From Littorina saxatilis (Eukaryota > Mollusca > Gastropoda > Littorinimorpha > Littorinidae), in contig NC_090251.1 in NCBI RefSeq assembly GCF_037325665.1, forward strand, positions 28,946,297 through 29,010,296: a stretch of DNA of 64,000 nucleotides, given 5' to 3'. Positions 62,201 to 64,000 of this stretch are shown in pieces; position 1 is the first letter of the stretch, and every line of letters begins with the position of its first letter. The notes below the pieces were generated by a model. It made no database searches, had not been told where the DNA came from, and saw only the letters and a program-made list of their open reading frames with translations. Position numbers and translations under genes: made by a program.

Positions 62201-63780
62201 CGGAGCGGCTTGTGTATGGATTTTTCTGAATTTTTTTTAAAAATCGGGGGTTGCGGCTTATACCCAGGTGCGTCTTATAGGTCGACTTTTACGGTACCTC
62301 AAGACAGTGTTCTCATGAAGTATTATCACTCTCTTGTGGTCGTATATACTTGTTTGTTCTGTGAAGATTATTTTGTCTGCTTTGTTTGTGTGTACGTTTT
62401 TGTTTGTCTGTGTTTGTTTGTATGCTGGTTTGCTATGTATACTGCTGTCAGCCAGGAATTAAGGTCATGAAGACTGTATAACTGGGGGGAAGACGATTCT
62501 TCATACAATGAACAGCATATTTAATGATTTACCAATGAGCACCTCACCTTCACACACACCCTCCCCTCCCCTACCCCAGGCAATGCTAAAATAATGCATT
62601 GCATAGATCATTCTCACCTGTCCCACCCCAACGGATGCTTCCTCCTCGTCTGGGGGAGGTATGACAGAGCCATCATCGAACACATTCCTGCGGAACTTGA
62701 CAGGTATGGAGATGTCCTTTTCAGGTGCGCTCATAGACATTTGACTCATCTTAGCGAACGGTTCTATCCGTTCTGGAGCAAACTGAAAATTACCAAATAA
62801 TTCAATGAATTAAAAAATGTATGCTTTTCATAAGTCCTTGGGGACAAAAAAAGGAAGTAAAATCCTAACAATTTGTCATTTAATCATTCAAATGACAAAG
62901 AAAAACATCAATCAAAGCCATACTGAGCTGAGCAAAAGCACATGGACATGACAAAAGCATTCATTATCTTAACAATAAGTATCATATGAAAATTGCCCCC
63001 TTCTATCAGTATTAAAAAAGAAAAAATGGGAGAACAACCACCACAAATGTGACCCTCCACCACGGAATGAGTCGCATGTCACCTTTGCATGATTTTCATA
63101 TGTTTACATTTTCCTAAAGAGAAAACCGTTTTAGAAAAGAGCAAAAACTGTTTGAGTTATAAGCCTGTGACTAAGGTGACCCTCACACTGTTACCAGACA
63201 CTCCCCGGACTTATTAAGCCTAGCGCAGAACCGCGCGAGGTGACATGCGACTCATTTCGTGGTGGAGGGTCACAAATAAACGTACACCCAAATGAAGAGA
63301 AAACATCCCGGACACACAGAGAAATAGACACATTCTCTGTCATTGTCTCTTTCACAGTGGCGGTCTTTCTGTCAATCCATCTATATTACATGTCTGTCTG
63401 ACTCTCTCTCCCACACACACACACGCTCACACACATACGTCGCTGCACTTCAAAGAAACCATTTACACTGGAACCCAAAAATCTGAGAGAATCAGGTCTT
63501 ACAAAGGAGGGAGTCTTAAAAGGGGGGTAAATTTACAGAAGTTATGAACAGAGAGTCTGAGAAAACAGGGTCTTAAAAGGGAGGGGGTCTTAAATTGGGG
63601 GGTCTTAAACATGGGGTTTAACAGTATTACAAAAGTTTTTCAACCTCTTCCTCCATCTGGTCTTCATCCATACTGCCACTGGAGCCCAGAAGCTGCGACT
63701 GTGAACTGGATGAAGAAGACTGCAGCAGTGGGTGTGATGTAAGCCTGTTCTGAGCAGAGCCTGACCGTGGTGGCTTTGTC
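58809..63780 (-). CDS. Unrecognised gene, C-terminal four exons
   Basis: Exons 63645-63780, 62618-62782, 60145-60228 and 58809-59264 join in phase to 279 codons plus stop TGA, entering in phase 1. The product has a Ser-rich part (LLQSSSSSSQSQLLG) and an acidic block (MDEDQMEEE). A conserved-looking segment follows (DISIPVKFRRNVFDDG, SVIPPPDEEEA), then MFHKPARHMRAQPRVPYS and a Gln/Arg coiled coil (MLDTAVARQQLLLRQQQEVM). A low-complexity stretch comes before the end, QDELMQAVRKELKRIQQE. I do not recognise the family and give no function. The 5' part lies outside the window. Confidence 0.65.
59446..60115. mobile_element. MITE family 'GGCTTGCTGTG', copy 2, opened by a HINE-type insertion
   Basis: Left part GGCTTGCTGTGTGCTACCAG and right part TGTAAATCTGGTATGACACA with AGTAAGCCATGTAG match the copy at 18586. 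The centre is replaced by 59550-60061. Confidence 0.65.
59550..60061 (+). mobile_element. HINE-type repeat copy 6 (short)
   Basis: From CAAGTCGCGTGAAGTGATAT to the hairpin ACATTTAGTCAAAACTTGAC TAAATGT. It is ~300 bp shorter than the full copy, with an internal deletion. Confidence 0.65.
60145..60228 (-). CDS. Unknown gene exon y
   Basis: 28 codons, MFHKPARHMRAQPRVPYSAM then NPEERRQA. The acceptor is attgacag and the donor GCA|GTAAGT, both phase 0. Confidence 0.7.
60343..62294 (+). mobile_element. Complete pogo-type DNA transposon
   Basis: TA flanks CCGTAAAAGTCGACCTATAA G and its complement CTTATAGGTCGACTTTTACG G. The 1952 bp element contains one intact transposase frame and sits in an intron of the right-hand gene, opposite in direction. 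Subterminal repeats contain GCGGCTTAT. Intact ends and frame suggest recent activity. Confidence 0.85.
60690..61994 (+). CDS. Pogo/Tigger-like transposase
   Basis: 434 residues. An N-terminal helix-turn-helix (residues ~10-45, AAQQIGVNESMIRRWRKQRG) and a CENP-B-type second DNA-binding domain (~70-130) are followed by the DDE endonuclease. Candidate catalytic aspartates are D170 (NMDEV), D278 (VMDSMRAH) and D314 (PLDISVNRPF), giving a DDD-type triad as in many pogo elements. The C-terminus is acidic. The enzyme would cut and paste the element at TA sites. No frame disruption is seen. Confidence 0.88.
   Translation: MPKTRRQAYDAAYKLAAIDLAVEKGNRAAAQQIGVNESMIRRWRKQRGELVKCKKSTKAFRGCKARWPQLENEMEDWVNTQRADGRGVSTVQLRLKARTIATRLKIDDFKGGQSWCCRFLRRKGLSLRARTTLCQQLPPDFQEKMMSFRNYAQEQVAENLIGPQNIINMDEVPLTFDLPLTRTVNKKGESSVALKTTGHEKTHFTCVLSCTASGEKLPPMVIFKRITMPKEKFPRGIVVQVNKKGWMDEKMMDTWLTECYGKRPGGFFRRTKALLVMDSMRAHITEKVKKSVTATNSIIAIIPGGTTKYLQPLDISVNRPFKVVMRDEWERWMVDGEKSFTKTGRMRRATFADVCQWVLKAWDAVKKSTIINGFRKAEIITDTGADDATDNTTATDSEAESDTSGDSVPEAILNLFISDTEESDFSRFSSSDVE
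62618..62782 (-). CDS. Unknown gene exon x
   Basis: 55 codons, FAPERIEPFAKMSQMSMSAP through SVIPPPDEEEASVGVGQ. The acceptor is attttcag and the donor CAG|GTGAGA, both phase 0. Confidence 0.7.
63058..63274. mobile_element. MITE 'TGTGACCCTCCACCACG', copy 2
   Basis: Same ends and interior as the copy at 56578, with a ~25 bp internal deletion. It lies in an intron of the right-hand gene. Confidence 0.75.
63476..63624. mobile_element. Pogo-type MITE 'GGTGGAACCCC', copy in right-hand gene
   Basis: TA flanks CACTGGAACCC and GGGGTTTAACAG. The interior shares AGGGTCTTAAAAGGG and CAGAGAGTCTGAGAAAA with the 36382 copy. Confidence 0.65.
63645..63780 (-). CDS. Unknown gene exon w
   Basis: The acceptor is gttgcag. 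The donor GAG|GTTGAA is weak but keeps frame. It encodes a Pro/Ser-rich stretch ending MDEDQMEEE. Reading past the donor reaches a TAA after 4 codons, which would be an alternative end. Confidence 0.5.
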
Positions 63781-64000
63781 CTGCAACAGCAAAAATCCTA
63801 TAAAGTCATGCAGACACAAGATCATGAAATTGTACAGATTTTGTGTTTTGTTAAAAGCCGGATTGTGGCAATATCCTGCTAAAGCCTACATGTGTTAGGT
63901 TCACTGTTACAACGAGTGAAACTCTAACATTAACTCTTTTTGCTAGTCCCTGACATCACTTCCACATAGTTAACTTGATTCGGAAACTGATATACTGACA

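Overview
This is eukaryotic, intron-rich animal DNA. The repeat content suggests a marine gastropod, perhaps a caenogastropod, but that is an inference from repeat style and not proven here. Four spliced protein genes can be read; exon borders were placed by hand from splice motifs, reading phase and family similarity. They sit in a bed of microsatellites, tRNA-derived SINEs, many short non-autonomous DNA transposons, Helentron-like repeats, one complete pogo-type transposon and one whole-looking DIRS-type retroelement.

Layout. (1) 438-7342, plus strand: the 3' part of a gene for a single-pass membrane protein with two MAM domains, a Thr/Ser-rich mucin-like stalk, one transmembrane helix and a cytoplasmic tail. 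The last coding exon starts a degenerate tandem array that runs on to about 8150. (2) About 9031-15474: a DIRS-like tyrosine-recombinase retroelement on the minus strand. (3) 16750-29112, minus strand: DNAAF1 (LRRC50/ODA7), a dynein-arm preassembly factor, with 13 coding exons and a candidate non-coding first exon at about 30290. An RFX-type X-box lies about 110 bp upstream of that exon's end. (4) 33867-52395, minus strand: MASTL (Greatwall kinase), complete or nearly so, 15 coding exons and 983 codons plus stop. Its kinase domain is split by a ~700-residue insert between DFG and APE. (5) 58809-63780, minus strand: the C-terminal four exons of an unrecognised Gln-rich gene that continues past the right edge. 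A complete pogo-type transposon (60343-62294) sits in one of its introns.

How the genes work together. DNAAF1, MASTL and the unknown gene all point leftward, while the MAM receptor points rightward, so the DIRS element lies in the gap between two convergent genes. Nothing suggests an operon or shared pathway: DNAAF1 is a ciliary factor, MASTL a mitotic-entry kinase and the MAM protein a likely adhesion or receptor protein.

Most notable observations: the receptor tail as unit one of a decaying ~140-150 bp tandem array; a splice donor that overlaps the read-through stop, so intron retention would switch the receptor between tailed and nearly tail-less forms; duplicated borders on both sides of DNAAF1 exon 5; a GC-AG intron in DNAAF1; an interspersed element packed with TCAAGGTCA nuclear-receptor half-sites inside MASTL; and several nested insertions that give a relative order of transposon activity.
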